Positions 30,346 to 42,800 of a stretch of DNA of 64,000 bases are shown here, piece after piece. The notes beneath the pieces were generated by a model, which saw only the letters and a program-made list of their open reading frames with translations, had not been told where the DNA came from and did no database searches. The position numbers and the translations under genes were made by a program. Source of the stretch: Bolinopsis microptera (taxonomy: Eukaryota > Ctenophora > Tentaculata > Lobata > Bolinopsidae). Every line of letters begins with the position of its first letter. Position 1 is the stretch's first letter. The stretch covers positions 7,110,460 through 7,174,459 of the forward strand of contig NC_087083.1 of NCBI RefSeq assembly GCF_026151205.1, given 5' to 3'.

Positions 30346-31845
30346 CTTTGAACAAATATTTTACAAGTATTACCCATTAAATTATATTATAAATAAAAAA
30401 TAGAATCCAAATTTTGTTCTCTTAATAAAGTTTTTATATGATTTGTTTTGTAGCACAATACACTGCTGATATATGCCGCGCCGCGCATCAATATTTTAAA
30501 TCGTAACCACATTACCAGATCGTAGCAAAGGACTTTTGTGTACTGGGCCGCTACGAGCTGTTTAGTATAGGATTGATACCGTCAAAAATAAATTTCGAGA
30601 AACTTATTTTAGTAGTAATATATTAAATAATAAATATTAATGACGGTTTTCGTATGTTCATGAAGGATAGAGATTTTATGTTTTAGAATTGACAATTCCG
30701 CTGGCAATATAAGTGGCAGTGACACCCCGGCGAATGCCGCGGGCCTCATATTGCTGCGCGTGTTAAAACAAATTTTCGGCATAAATTTGTCAGGAGATCG
30801 ACTGTAATTCCGTTTACGAACCTTTTAAAGATATTTGACAGTGCCGATTCTATCCCTTAAAGGATTTTCAATAGTGCCGAGGAAAAATAAAACATCGAAT
30901 TCATTCATCTGAACATTAGTAAAGGTTATAATGATATCAAATCAAGATTTCAAACGCGTACAATCATTAACTCTAATTAAGTATTGTCAACTGTGATTAA
31001 AGATCATAGCAAAGTATGCTATCCTATATGTAAGCTACAATGAGGAAGAAACAGCATTATTGAATTGAAATAAATTTTCGTGCACATACAGAATGAATGG
31101 TTAATAATTTAATATATATGTAGACCAAGCTCTGTGCACGGGATGCTTCCTGGAAGAATCCAGTTCTTTTAGCGGGGCACCCTACCTAAAGCCAAATTGA
31201 GATATAATAATCATATTCCTAGAGAAATAATCAGAAATCGAATACCAATCAAATAATATGATATATATGAGTAGTAACCATATTTACTATGCAAAATGCC
31301 CCAACCACATAGTGTAAATTTATATAGAATTCAAATTCCATATCATCATTAAACCTCAATACCTAGTCAATATAATAGCCCAAGCAAAATTAAATAACTT
31401 CTTATATACCTTACTGTCATACTACAAATTAATTAAACATTTGAAATCTGTTGACCAGAGAATAAATTTCTAATCCTAATGCAAGTGAAATAATTTAGAT
31501 GCAATAATGAATGCCTAATGTGAGTATCATTTGTCAATGTCGTTGTAAAAAAGTCTGTACAAGAGATATGAGTAACTAATATAGAAGAAAAAACAGGAAG
31601 TTGTCGTCTGTTGTAAAATGAATAAAATATCTAGAATATAAATTAGAATATAAAATAACATTCAGTCAATGTGTCGTCAATAAACTGTACAATTATCAAA
31701 TGTTAAAACTGGGTGATACAGTCACCAAAAAAAAATACTAAGTATGATAAGTTAATAAATTAAATGTGGTCTATAAAACTACCACTAAGTATAATAGGTC
31801 AATAAATTAAAAGTGGTTTATAAAACTACCACTGTGGGAACCCCT
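30346..31845. other. Non-coding AT-rich stretch
   Basis: Nothing gene-like recognised. A roughly 48-bp direct repeat (AATAAATTAAATGTGGTCTA and AATAAATTAAAAGTGGTTTA forms) lies at about 31740-31830. Confidence 0.5.
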
Positions 31846-32204
31846 TCTCCAGTTAAAACATGTCAGTCATGTGCAAAATCAATCAGAATGGTAAGGTGGT
31901 AAAAAAGGGAATATCTTTTCGATACATCAATTATATAGAAAAGACAATTTTGAGAAAAGACAATTTTATTATTTATCACCAATTCAATACATAATCAATA
32001 AATATATATCCGAATAAATTTGATTAAAAATTAAATGATACAAGTATGCTAGCAGCTAGCGCGCTTATATTTGATAAATATTCACGCTGTTAAAATGGGT
32101 TTTACCACACCGCCACTCACATTAGCACAGTTGGTGAACGGACCCAGGCGCTGTTAAGCTTTTATGAGCCCTGGTTGACTGCTGAGAGTGGCGAAGGGGC
32201 TGAT
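31846..32204. repeat. Possible palindromic element
   Basis: Imperfect inverted sequences near its ends (AACCCCTTCTCC against GGCGAAGGGGCT, and GGTAAGGTGGTAAAA against TTTTACCACACCGCC) suggest a decayed MITE. I could not define a target duplication. Confidence 0.35.
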
Positions 32205-32932
32205 ATTAATTTTATCTTAGTTTAACCTAGATTCCAATAAAATTTTAGTTTTGTGTTATAATTATATGATTTTTATGCGATATTTAAGTTACAGCTGCTC
32301 GCAATACATTATTGCTTAAAAATTGTTAAATATGCTCGCTATACGCTTAATTTTAGATACCGTATGTATATATACATATCAGCTCATAATACCAAATAAC
32401 AATAATAAATAAATTAAAAGCATTGAAGAGGTCCAAAACCAATTCAAGCATGACACAAAGTTGAATACATTTTCATCGGAAGCTGCAAGCTTATTAACGT
32501 TTGATTCCGTACGTTCATGATCCGTTATTATGCATTCACCTTCAGGCGGTGTCGACGGATCATGCGAAAAGGGTTTTTGACAGGCTGTGCCCTTACCATA
32601 ATTAAACTGAACCATTGCCTGATACGATGTAAACAAGAGTGTTGGATAGGTGAGCCGCGCAAGCGCTCGCGCATTTGTGTCGCTCTGACAAATAGCACTT
32701 GAATAATTTAGCTACCAAGACGTAAATCGCGCGTTACGTAAAGTATTATTTTTCCCTTCGGATAAAGTGAACGTTACACCCGCGTGTAACCTGCTTTAAT
32801 GTTTTGTGTGCATGTGTGGTGGAGTGAGTGTATAATGTAATGATTGAATGAATCTTTTTTCTTTTGTGGTGCATATATGATGTGAGTGACAGGTGTAAAA
32901 TCTAAAATATATAAATATAAATGGGGGTCTTT
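32205..32932. other. Stretch with one unassigned open frame
   Basis: A minus-strand frame of about 85 codons (32379-32636) contains HDPSTPPEGECIITDHERTE, which looks compositionally protein-like, but it has no family match I know and no good exon boundaries. The rest is non-coding. Confidence 0.35.
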
Positions 32933-33600
32933 TCATAGGAAAGTGTTGAAGTTTAAGTCCTGCCAGTTAATATTGTCAGGTTGGTGTTGAGCCTTCATGA
33001 TAGAAAGCTTCAATCGGGATTTAATTGAACCTAGTGAACCTATTTTACCACGTGCATTTGACTGCTCAAGAAACCTATTCCATAAATTTGCCCCTTTATA
33101 TGCGAAATTGTGAGATGAGTGTGGTGTCACAAATCTGTCATCTCTGAGCTCAGACTTCTTAAAGAGAGAATACATGGATATGGGCTGATGACTCTTCACT
33201 ATCTTCATTGTTTCAGTAATGCATCTGTATCTATATATGTTATGTACTGTCATTAGTTCCTTAGATTGGAAAATAGGTTTTGTTGATTCTCTAGAGTGGA
33301 ATTCTGCCCCAAGTATTTGGCAGCGATGTGGCCTTGCTTGTTTATCACCAGTCTTCCTCAAGCTGATACATATAGAACACGGTTTAATGTGAGGTATAGT
33401 TGATTCATTGGATATTTGACCTTTCTTGTTTATACTGCACTGGATTGGCCTGCTACGAGAACAAGTTTTAAACTTGTCGCTAAATGCTTCCGAGTCCCCA
33501 AATAAGATTCGGACACATTTCTTCTGTGCAAGGAATAGTGGTGAAAGCTTATTAATTGATACACCAAAATGCCTCAGATTTAAAAGAATTAGAAGTTACT
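32933..33600 (-). pseudogene. 5'-truncated LINE tail B (ORF2 C-terminus)
   Basis: On the minus strand the sequence reads FLAQKKCVRILFGDSEAF (the typical LQKKxxRIL region after the RT), continues through a frameshift near 33365, and then gives TVHNIYRYRCITETMKIVKS, HSSHNFAYKGANLWNRFLEQ and a stop at about 32933. This is the post-RT C-terminal region of a CR1/Jockey-like LINE, distinct from the resident AlkB/SGNH LINE. No RT catalytic motifs remain. Confidence 0.8.
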
Positions 33601-34454
33601 TAGTTATCGGCGACTATGATTGCAGTGTAAAATTTGTCATATGAATTGTCGACGGTATAATTAGGGTCTGTTGTTATAGATGATAGTAGCTGTTTCTTAT
33701 ACGAATCACTAAAGCTTTTAACATCGGGTAGATTTCGTAGATCTGTTGGAACATTATTCCAACATTTTGCCCCCAAGTATTGAAAGTTTTTATGTGATGT
33801 TGATCTATTGACATAAAGGTTGCAGCTTTCGCCGCTCCTACTACCTCCTGATATGTAACTAAATTTGTTCATAAAGTTTGTAGGACAATTGTCATGGATG
33901 ATTCTAAACATATAATTTGACAGATGGAGTTGTCGTCTAAGATGGAGTGGTAACCATTTCATGTCTCTATAAACATTAAGGCTGCTCTCTGTTTTTGGAA
34001 CGTTGAGAGCTATTTTGGCTACCTTTTTGTACAGAGTGTCAAGTTCAGCAAGTTTTGTCTTGCCAGCTCTACAATAGATCGTGTCTAAATAATCGAATTG
34101 TGGCAACATGAGTGCATTGGCAAACATTTTCCTATATTTAATGGGTAGCAGTGCTTTACTTCTATACATGGCACCAATTCTCTTCATGACCTTCCTAATA
34201 ATATAATCTACATGGCTTTTGAAGTTTAATTTACTATCTAGAATGAGGCCAAGATATTTTGTCTCTTTGCACTCCTTGATTGTGAAAGTTACCTCATTAC
34301 AATCAATGGTTATTTCATCATGTTGGTCAACAGAATCAAACAATAGGAATTCAGTCTTATTTTCATTGAGTGATAATTTATTAACACTGAGCCATTTAAA
34401 GATTGTCATAAGTTCTATTTTCATGTTTATAAATGTGCTTCTGCAGGTTTGCAT
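33601..34454 (-). pseudogene. 5'-truncated LINE tail A (end of RT and C-terminus)
   Basis: A 284-codon open frame beginning just after where the RT catalytic YADD motif would be: FKWLSVNKLSLNENKTEFLL, TKYLGLILDSKLNFKSHVDY, LPQFDYLDTIYCRAGKTKL, DMKWLPLHLRRQLHLSNYMF and a C-terminal RSTSHKNFQYLGAKCWNNVP segment. This is the RT thumb and C-terminal region of a CR1/Jockey-type ORF2. It ends exactly where tail B begins, in the same orientation. It is open but lacks endonuclease and RT core. Confidence 0.88.
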
Positions 34455-34885
34455 TATACAACAGTATTACAATAATAAATATAGGTAAATACCAAAATGT
34501 AACTATTACTGCTAATAAATACAGTTTAAAGATAAACTTATCAAATTTAAAATTGACACGAAACTAATACGCGGTTTATATTAGAATGCAACACAAACAC
34601 TAAACACATCAAATAGAAACAAAAAAGATATCTCGCACTGTCAGTCACTACATATTACAATTATATAAATAACACCGAAGAACTCATATATCAACAGCTC
34701 GAGTAGCGCACACTACTAGTACTATTCTAGAGTGTCTGACAGTGGCAGGGGAAGCGTCCAAGGTTCGATGCCGCGACCGTGATCTTTTAAACATTTTGTG
34801 AAAGTCGTCTTTGTTTAAGAAGGTCCACTTCCAGTAGCCCATTTTCTCCCCACATAACATTTCTTCATCCTCAGCAAGACCTGTT
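34455..34885. other. Non-coding stretch beside LINE tail A
   Basis: AT-rich with no recognised feature in 34455-34680. On the minus strand an open frame continues past the exon stop at 34886 in another frame (GEKMGYWKWTFLNKDD), which could be an alternative reading of the last exon of the unknown gene. Confidence 0.4.
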
Positions 34886-34957
34886 TTATTTTCCATTACA
34901 GTAATTCCATGTTCCAATGAAATCTAACTCTTCAATTTTAATATCAGCGGTCGGATC
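34886..34957 (-). CDS. Probable terminal exon of an unrecognised gene
   Basis: Acceptor ATATTTCAG, then 72 nt reading DPTADIKIEELDFIGTWNYC and two more residues to a TAA at 34886-34888. It starts in phase 0, matching the phase-0 end of the exon at 38021-38125 on the same strand, so the two may belong to one gene whose intron holds the whole 52-bp array. I do not recognise the family. A different frame stays open further and could be used if splicing differs. Confidence 0.4.
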   Translation of the reverse strand, partial: DPTADIKIEELDFIGTWNYCNGK

Positions 34958-35348
34958 CTGAAATATGGAAGTGAAACTCAGTAAATTTTTACAGTCAAGT
35001 AATACTATAACTTCTATTCGTAAAATTTTACAAGATTTGTTTCCAGTTTCGGACAAATTCACAATATTACTACATAACAACTTAGTAATGTAAGCAGTAA
35101 GGGCCCTCTCCTAATTTTAATCTGTAGAAGTGCACGTGCAAATAACGCGCGGCTTCAATGCAAAAATACGTGTGTGCTCTTGGCGCGCGCTAAAACTCTG
35201 CGCTGAAAATATTGGTTTGGTACGACAACGAGAGTTTTAAAATTCCCGCCAATTTCAAACTCCAGAAAAAGAATCCGAAATTTTGGGACAGCCTAAAACA
35301 TATTCTGATTAATGCTTTTCGACTTTATTTGTCCGTAAACTGACAACT

Positions 35349-37899
35349 ACAGCAAATCCATCTTCTCTACGAACTGGGCCCGAGTTACTTGTTTTAAAAT
35401 ACAGCAAATCCATCTTCTCTACGAACTGGGCCCGAGTTACTTGTTTTAAAATACAGCAAATCCATCTTCTCTACGAACTGGGCCCGAGTTAATTGTTTTA
35501 AAATACAGCAAATCCATCTTCTCTACGAACTGGGCCCGAGTTACTTGTTTTAAAATACAGCAAATCCATCTTCTCTACGAACTGGGCCCGAGTTACTTGT
35601 TTTAAAATACAGCAAATCCATCTTCTCTACGAACTGGTCCCGAGTTACTTGTTTTAAAATACAGCAAATCCATCTTCTCTACGAACTGGGCCCGAGTTAC
35701 TTGTTTTAAAATACAGCAAATCCATCTTCTCTACGAACTGGGCCCGAGTTACTTGTTTTAAAATACAGCAAATCCATCTTCTCTACGAACTGGGCCAGAG
35801 TTACTTGTTTTAAAATACAGCAAATCCATCTTCTCTACGAACTGGGCCCGAGTTACTTGTTTTAAAATACAGCAAATCCATCTTCTCTACGAACTGGGCC
35901 CGAGTTACTTGTTTTAAAATACAGCAAATCCATCTTCTCTACGAACTGGGCCCGAGTTACTTGTTTTAAAATACAGCAAATCCATCTTCTCTACGAACTG
36001 GGCCCGAGTTACTTGTTTTAAAATACAGCAAATCCATCTTCTCTACGAACTGGGCCCGAGTTACTTGTTTTAAAATACAGCAAATCCATCTTCTCTACGA
36101 ACTGGGCCCGAGTTACTTGTTTTAAAATACAGCAAATCCATCTTCTCTACGAACTGGGCCCGAGTAACTTGTTTTAAAATACAGCAAATCCATCTTCTCT
36201 ACGAACTGGGCCCGAGTTACTTGTTTTAAAATACAGCAAATCCATCTTCTCTACGAACTGGGCTCGAGTTACTTGTTTTAAAATACAGCAAATCCATCTT
36301 CTCTACGAACTGGTCCCGAGTTACTTGTTTTAAAATACAGCAAATCCATCTTCTCTACGAACTGGGCCCGAGTTACTTGTTTTAAAATACAGCAAATCCA
36401 TCTTCTCTACGAACTGGGCCCGAGTTACTTGTTTTAAAATACAGCAAATCCATCTTCTCTACGAACTGGGCCCGAGTTACTTGTTTTAAAATACAGCAAA
36501 TCCATCTTCTCTACGAACTGGGCCCGAGTTACTTGTTTTAAAATACAGCAAATCCATCTTCTCTACGAACTGGGCCCGAGTTACTTGTTTTAAAATACAG
36601 CAAATCCATCTTCTCTACGAACTGGGCCCGAGTTACTTGTTTTAAAATACAGCAAATCCATCTTCTCTACGAACTGGGCCCGAGTTACTTGTTTTAAAAT
36701 ACAGCAAATCCATCTTCTCTACGAACTGGGCCCGAGTTACTTGTTTTAAAATACAGCAAATCCATCTTCTCTACGAACTGGGCCCGAGTTACTTGTTTTA
36801 AAATACAGCAAATCCATCTTCTCTACGAACTGGGCCCGAGTTACTTGTTTTAAAATACAGCAAATCCATCTTCTCTACGAACTGGGCCCGAGTAACTTGT
36901 TTTAAAATACAGCAAATCCATCTTCTCTACGAACTGGGCCCGAGTTACTTGTTTTAAAATACAGCAAATCCATCTTCTCTACGAACTGGGCCCGAGTTAC
37001 TTGTTTTAAAATACAGCAAATCCATCTTCTCTACGAACTGGGCCCGAGTTACTTGTTTTAAAATACAGCAAATCCATCTTCTCTACGAACTGGGCCCGAG
37101 TTACTTGTTTTAAAATACAGCAAATCCATCTTCTCTACGAACTGGGCCCGAGTTACTTGTTTTAAAATACAGCAAATCCATCTTCTCTACGAACTGGGCC
37201 CGAGTTACTTGTTTTAAAATACAGCAAATCCATCTTCTCTACGAACTGGGCCCGAGTTACTTGTTTTAAAATACAGCAAATCCATCTTCTCTACGAACTG
37301 GGCCCGAGTTACTTGTTTTAAAATACAGCAAATCCATCTTCTCTACGAACTGGGCCCGAGTTACTTGTTTTAAAATACAGCAAATCCATCTTCTCTACGA
37401 ACTGGGCCCGAGTAACTTGTTTTAAAATACAGCAAATCCATCTTCTCTACGAACTGGGCCCGAGTTACTTGTTTTAAAATACAGCAAATCCATCTTCTCT
37501 ACGAACTGGGCCCGAGTTACTTGTTTTAAAATACAGCAAATCCATCTTCTCTACGAACTGGTCCCGAGTTACTTGTTTTAAAATACAGCAAATCCATCTT
37601 CTCTACGAACTGGGCCCGAGTTACTTGTTTTAAAATACAGCAAATCCATCTTCTCTACGAACTGGGCCCGAGTTACTTGTTTTAAAATACAGCAAATCCA
37701 TCTTCTCTACGAACTGGGCCCGAGTTACTTGTTTTAAAATACAGCAAATCCATCTTCTCTACGAACTGGGCCCGAGTTACTTGTTTTAAAATACAGCAAA
37801 TCCATCTTCTCTACGAACTGGGCCCGAGTTACTTGTTTTAAAATACAGCAAATCCATCTTCTCTACGAACTGGGCCCGAGTTACTTGTTTTAAAATACG
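35349..37899. repeat. 52-bp tandem array (about 49 units)
   Basis: Unit ACAGCAAATCCATCTTCTCT, then ACGAACTGGGCCCGAGTTAC, then TTGTTTTAAAAT. Units are almost identical; scattered single changes include GGTCCCGAG, GGGCTCGAG, GGGCCAGAG, GAGTAACTTG and GAGTTAATTG. The GAGTAACTTG variant recurs at about 36164, 36890 and 37411, hinting at larger-block duplication. The array lies in the presumed intron of the unknown minus-strand gene. Confidence 0.97.
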
Positions 37900-38020
37900 A
37901 CAAAGTTAACTGCTGAATGTTCCCGGTCAAAAATTAATTATAGTTTATATTAAAATATTGTCTATTGTCTATGTTTTACTATAATGCTGGGAGCCTTGTT
38001 GTAAATAATAGGGTACATAC

Positions 38021-38125
38021 CATTCCTTGAAAGTCGTTATTTCGGAGTGAGCAATCATTTTGTTGACTAGCGAATCTAAATTGAAATAGTCGAATATCAC
38101 TCAATTTCAGTTGCAGGTCGACATC
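38021..38125 (-). CDS. Exon of an unrecognised minus-strand gene
   Basis: A 105-nt exon (35 codons, phase 0 at both ends) between an acceptor after CTAATTTTAAG and a GTATGT donor, reading DVDLQLKLSDIRLFQFRFAS then QQNDCSLRNNDFQGM. No motif is recognisable. It is probably joined to 34886-34957 downstream, across the 52-bp satellite. Confidence 0.45.
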
Positions 38126-39419
38126 CTTAAAATTAGAGAGCAAATAATTTTATTTTGTACTCTACTTCAGTCAATATAAATAGAAATTACAGCAATTTGA
38201 AGTAACAGCATATCAAGCTATATCATACATAATTATGAAAGCCTCGCAGAGATCTCGATTAAATCTGTAAACGTACATTTAACGGTAAGATATATAGATA
38301 GCGCGCAATATATGCGCACGCATAATACCAATATGGCTGCCACACAAAGCTACAAACTGGAACAAGAAATGAAAATTGTGAATTCAACCAGCTTGGATAC
38401 TATTATCCAACGCGACATTGGTTTGGGCGCATTATCGACACGTTTTAAATGCGCGGAACATTTTTGTGCGCGGCACTAGCATTTTAAATTTTCAAAATTC
38501 AAATCATAGCCAGAGTTATGGTTATTTTTCAAGACAAATTTTGAGGCAAATTTTACGTGTAAATTATTCATTTTTCATTCATGATCACTCATAATTTGAA
38601 CAATTTACCTTGGATTGAATTGAACTCTTCAGTATTCGATGATTAAAACAATTGTTTTAAGAACAGAGTAGTTTTAAAGCTAAACATTCGCAATTTGTCT
38701 TAACAGGAGTCTTGGGAGAATTATAAAAATGAAATTTAAACGTTTTAGCGGCGCATGAAGCCCGCGGCGTTCGCTGGGGTGAGTGAAGGTATTATGATTT
38801 ATATTTTAAAACCATTACTTCATTAGTAAGCTACTTTTTAAAGGCACCAACTAATTAAATTGTTAATGTCTACACATTTGATATGAGGGATTAATGGGAA
38901 CAAAACTTTAAGAAAGACTGACTGATTAATGTTTGTTGTATTTATAAATCCGCTTTTATCCGAATTCATAACTGAACAATGTGTTACTATCTTGTAGATT
39001 CATGATTTCGAAACTATTCTTACAGGCGATTACAATTTAACAAATGTATTATGGGAAATTGGTAGCATAAATGGGAATATTACGAGCAATAATCAGTTTC
39101 TTTTAAATTAACACAAATACATGGATGATTTTAATGATAGGGTTTTTAATTGGTATTTCATGAAACAATTAGAAGTCGGCTTGTAAATGAATGAATAAAT
39201 AAATTCAAAGCTTGCGAAGGATATTCCCCGGGAAAGTCTTCTTGATCAGGTCATGTGTACAAAGGATGCTTTTGATATTTGTTTTTATGGGGTACGATTT
39301 CCTATGTTATTGGAGTTATTGAATTTTAGTGTGAAAAAAATTGACTGGGATTATAGTTCTACCGAAGATGTTCAAGATAAATAGAGCAGCCATCTTCTAT
39401 TTGGCGGAAATAAGATGGA
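38126..39419. other. Non-coding stretch
   Basis: No exon or element recognised. The divide between the minus-strand unknown gene and the plus-strand cathepsin-like gene lies here, so promoters of both may be present, but no core promoter motif is clear. Confidence 0.45.
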
Positions 39420-39546
39420 CAGTGGCGTAACGCCATCCTAGGGGACAATTTTGAAAAACTTTACCACGGTACTGGCATTTCCTCTAAAATCATCATTGTC
39501 CGGGGCGTTTAAAGGGGAGGCTCCAACAGGCAATAGTACGCCACTA
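39420..39546. mobile_element. Short hAT-type MITE (127 bp)
   Basis: Begins CAGTGGCGTAACG and ends TACGCCACTA, the same terminal family as the MITE at 27631. Flanks AAGATGGA and AAGATGAC resemble a decayed 8-bp target duplication. The interior is unrelated to the larger element, so it is either a different subfamily or a deletion derivative. Confidence 0.7.
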
Positions 39547-39859
39547 AAGATGACTTTGGTAAATTGTGGTTTATGGTGAATTGGGGTGCAGTAGATCAGG
39601 GTTTTACTGTATATTGTATTTGATTTGATTTTTGATTTATATAATTTAATGATTAAAGAAGTAAGATGATGAATATAATAAATTTTCTGTGACCATTTAA
39701 CTATTACTGAAATTACATAAATATTCACCATGTACATTTATTTACATAGTGAAACTTTCAGAACCAAACTGTATGTTCATTTCATGTATAGTAACTTTGC
39801 TTTAGTTTAATCTATTTTGTTAGAAGATTTCTTTCACTAAAACTCTTCTCTCTATAGAT

Positions 39860-42800
39860 ATGAAGCAAGTTGTTTTCATTCTTGCCTTGGTGGCAGTGTG
39901 CCACTGCAACTTGTTTGCATCAGAAACACTACTCAAACTCTCTGACATCCTTAAAGCAATGAACCTTGAGGTAACCGTGTTGTTGTTGATGTTTTTTGTT
40001 GTTGTAGAGGTAGCTAAAGACGATTTACACATGTATTTTGAAAGCTCCTGCTAAACAAACTTTCAGTATCACTTTCGTATCACTCATATGTTTTAAATAA
40101 TTCACCTCCTAGCTACAGCTTATCTTCTAACAATTCAAAAATTCAGTTCTTTGCCAAAGAGCATTGAATGAAACGTAATATCTTGGTGATGCAATATATC
40201 AGAAGTAACCTGGTATAAATAATGTAAATTCGCATCCCAGTAGTAATAATGCATTGTAGTACTAATTATCAATGTTTCAGGAGATGGTGCAAAGCAGTAC
40301 GGCTCACAAATTTGGTGCAAGTTTCTTCAAGTACTACTCTGACGACCTCCTCCCTTTACAGGTACAATGCTGTAGAATATAATACCTTCTAAAGTAGAAA
40401 TACAGCCAAACTACCATTTACTGTGTGAATATTAATCTTTATTTGTTAACATTTTGTTTCACCCAATTTTTATTCTTCTTTTGTCAAATTTGATAGAAAG
40501 TGGGGGGGGGGTGTAACCCAAAAAAACCCAACTCCTACCCAAGAAAAGGTAATACTGGGATTGGGTTTTTTTGGGTTTTTTTGGGTTTTTTAAACAAAAT
40601 TTAAACAAAATTCTAGCCATTTCATTAATTGTATTGAATGTGAATTATTTCCCACTGAGTCTTACCTACGTGTTGTTCTCATGTCTTAACTTAATAGATA
40701 GTTTACATAGTATATAAGTGTGTTTATATTGATAGTATGTTATCACGATAGCAAACAGGATGTCTCGTTCATCGAGATATAATCCATATGAATGCACAAA
40801 GTGGAAATGTGCCAAATGCGGCAAATGTGTTCTCCTGTCATGGAAGGAGGCTATGACGAAGGTCAAGGCAAGTCAAAGCACATGACTTAAATTACTTGAC
40901 TTAAGGCGGCTTCAGAGTCCGACTCTCGATGATGTGTCTCCAAAGCTTTCTGTCCGCCATAAGCTCCTGAATCTCCCCAGTGTTCTTGAGTCCAGTGTCA
41001 CTTATTAGGTTATCGACGAAGGTGAGCGGTGGTCTATCCCTCCCTAGGTTCCCAAAGGAGAAGTTGGTGTGCTGCCAGGTCATCATGTCGCTGGATGTGC
41101 CCAGCCAACCTCATTCTTCTGGCCTGTATCTTCGAAATAACTCTTGGGAGTGATCCAAAGACCTCCTTGTTGGTGCGATGTCCTCTCCAGTCCACGTTTA
41201 GGGCCATCCGAAGCATTCTACTGTAACATCCGTCTATTCTTTTCTTCAAAGATTCTGTTATTGTCCACGTTTTCGTTCCATACAGGAAGATTGATTCAAC
41301 CGTAGCTTGAACAGACGGATCTTTAAATCTCGGCACAAATTGGACCTCCATATAGCCTACATTTTGTGGTAGGCAGCCCATGCCTTGGCCTTGCGTAACC
41401 TAAAGTCGTGCTCCGTTGTACTAAAATCCTCAACTTCTTCTAAGGCATGTCCGTCTTTAGAAATTATTGTGTGTGGCTCCTCTCCTACTAAATTAACTGT
41501 AAGATCCTTGGTTTTAGACAAAAGAGATTTCCTGCCTCCTCATCAGATGAGGCTTCTGTAGGACTGTAGCATGTGATGACAGTGAGCCTGGGCTTTCCAT
41601 TAAGAGACATGGTGAGGATCCTTGCGCTGTAAGATTTTATAACTTTATAAGAATTATAGCCTCATATGCTGTCCTCGTCAAGATGATTCCTACTCTCCCA
41701 TTAGAAGCGCCAGCTGCGTTTCTCCACGCAGATGAGATCACTGGATGAATCCCTTTGTTCATCTTTTCTATTCTGGTATTCTCAGCAATCAGCATGCACT
41801 AGTGCACTACCCGATGTTCGATTCTTGCAGGGCAAGGATGTGCAGCTTGCTTCGATAAAATAGTTCTTCAAGTTCGATGTGTTCTCTGGCTGTTCTTATG
41901 TTCAACGTGCCAACCTGAGCAGCCCTTTTACATAATACAATGCAATTGATGTTCATATTTTTTTGATGTTTTCTTGTTTGACTTTCTGTAGAAATAGGTT
42001 GTCGTGTTGTGGAGACCGAGTCATCAGCTTCTGTAATAGCAGCGTAATTACCCCGGCAACCACTTCCACTAGAAAAATAAGGGGCTTTAACCCTTCAGCT
42101 GTTGATAAACTTCATCTTGACTTTTCAGTTGGCTCACAATCCTGTGCAGTCCCCTGCACATTGGCAGTGGATTGTGTTCTTAACTCTTGCGCCACTAAAA
42201 GGTTAAGGGCATCCGCTTGAACAATAGCCATATTTAACTCTCACCATAATATCTTGGGTATCTTGAGCATGTAATTGCACGAACATATGCTATACAAGAC
42301 AAATGTGACCTTCCTTTTTCTACCCAACAGCATCAGTTGTAATCCTTACCCAATCGTCACCTGCTCCAGTGTGGGACTTTCCGATTTTATCCCAAAGCAT
42401 AAGGAGGTTAGAGTGAGAACAGAGCTACACTTTAGCGGGGACTAACCCTTCCCCTGACTACCTCGTTACCCGGTACCCCGGGCATAGGGAGCCGTATCCT
42501 GACTACCAGAGTGTGGTCCAGTCTAGCTGGGTCATAGTAGACTAGGTTGAACAGGGTAACAGCCAACACCTCTTTAGCTACTGTGCTATCCACAGTAAAG
42601 ATTTACGAGTCTCAAAGCCTCTTGTAGACCAAGAGTTAAGGAGTCAATAGATCAAATTATTGAACTTCCAGGGCTCAATGTCTCCCGTCAACCGTCCTGC
42701 CTTTAGCCTGGACCCCCTGTCCAGTATCCAGTCTTCACCACGCGGAGGTAGTGGCTTTCATCATGCTGTCCGATGAGTGTCTGGAAGAGGGCACCAGCAG

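Noticed and set aside
32379-32636. 85-codon minus-strand gene
   Set aside because: No family match, no supporting splice sites and a hydrophobic tail running into AT-rich sequence.
35349-37899. CRISPR-like array
   Set aside because: The units are contiguous tandem repeats without unique spacers, in a eukaryotic gene region.
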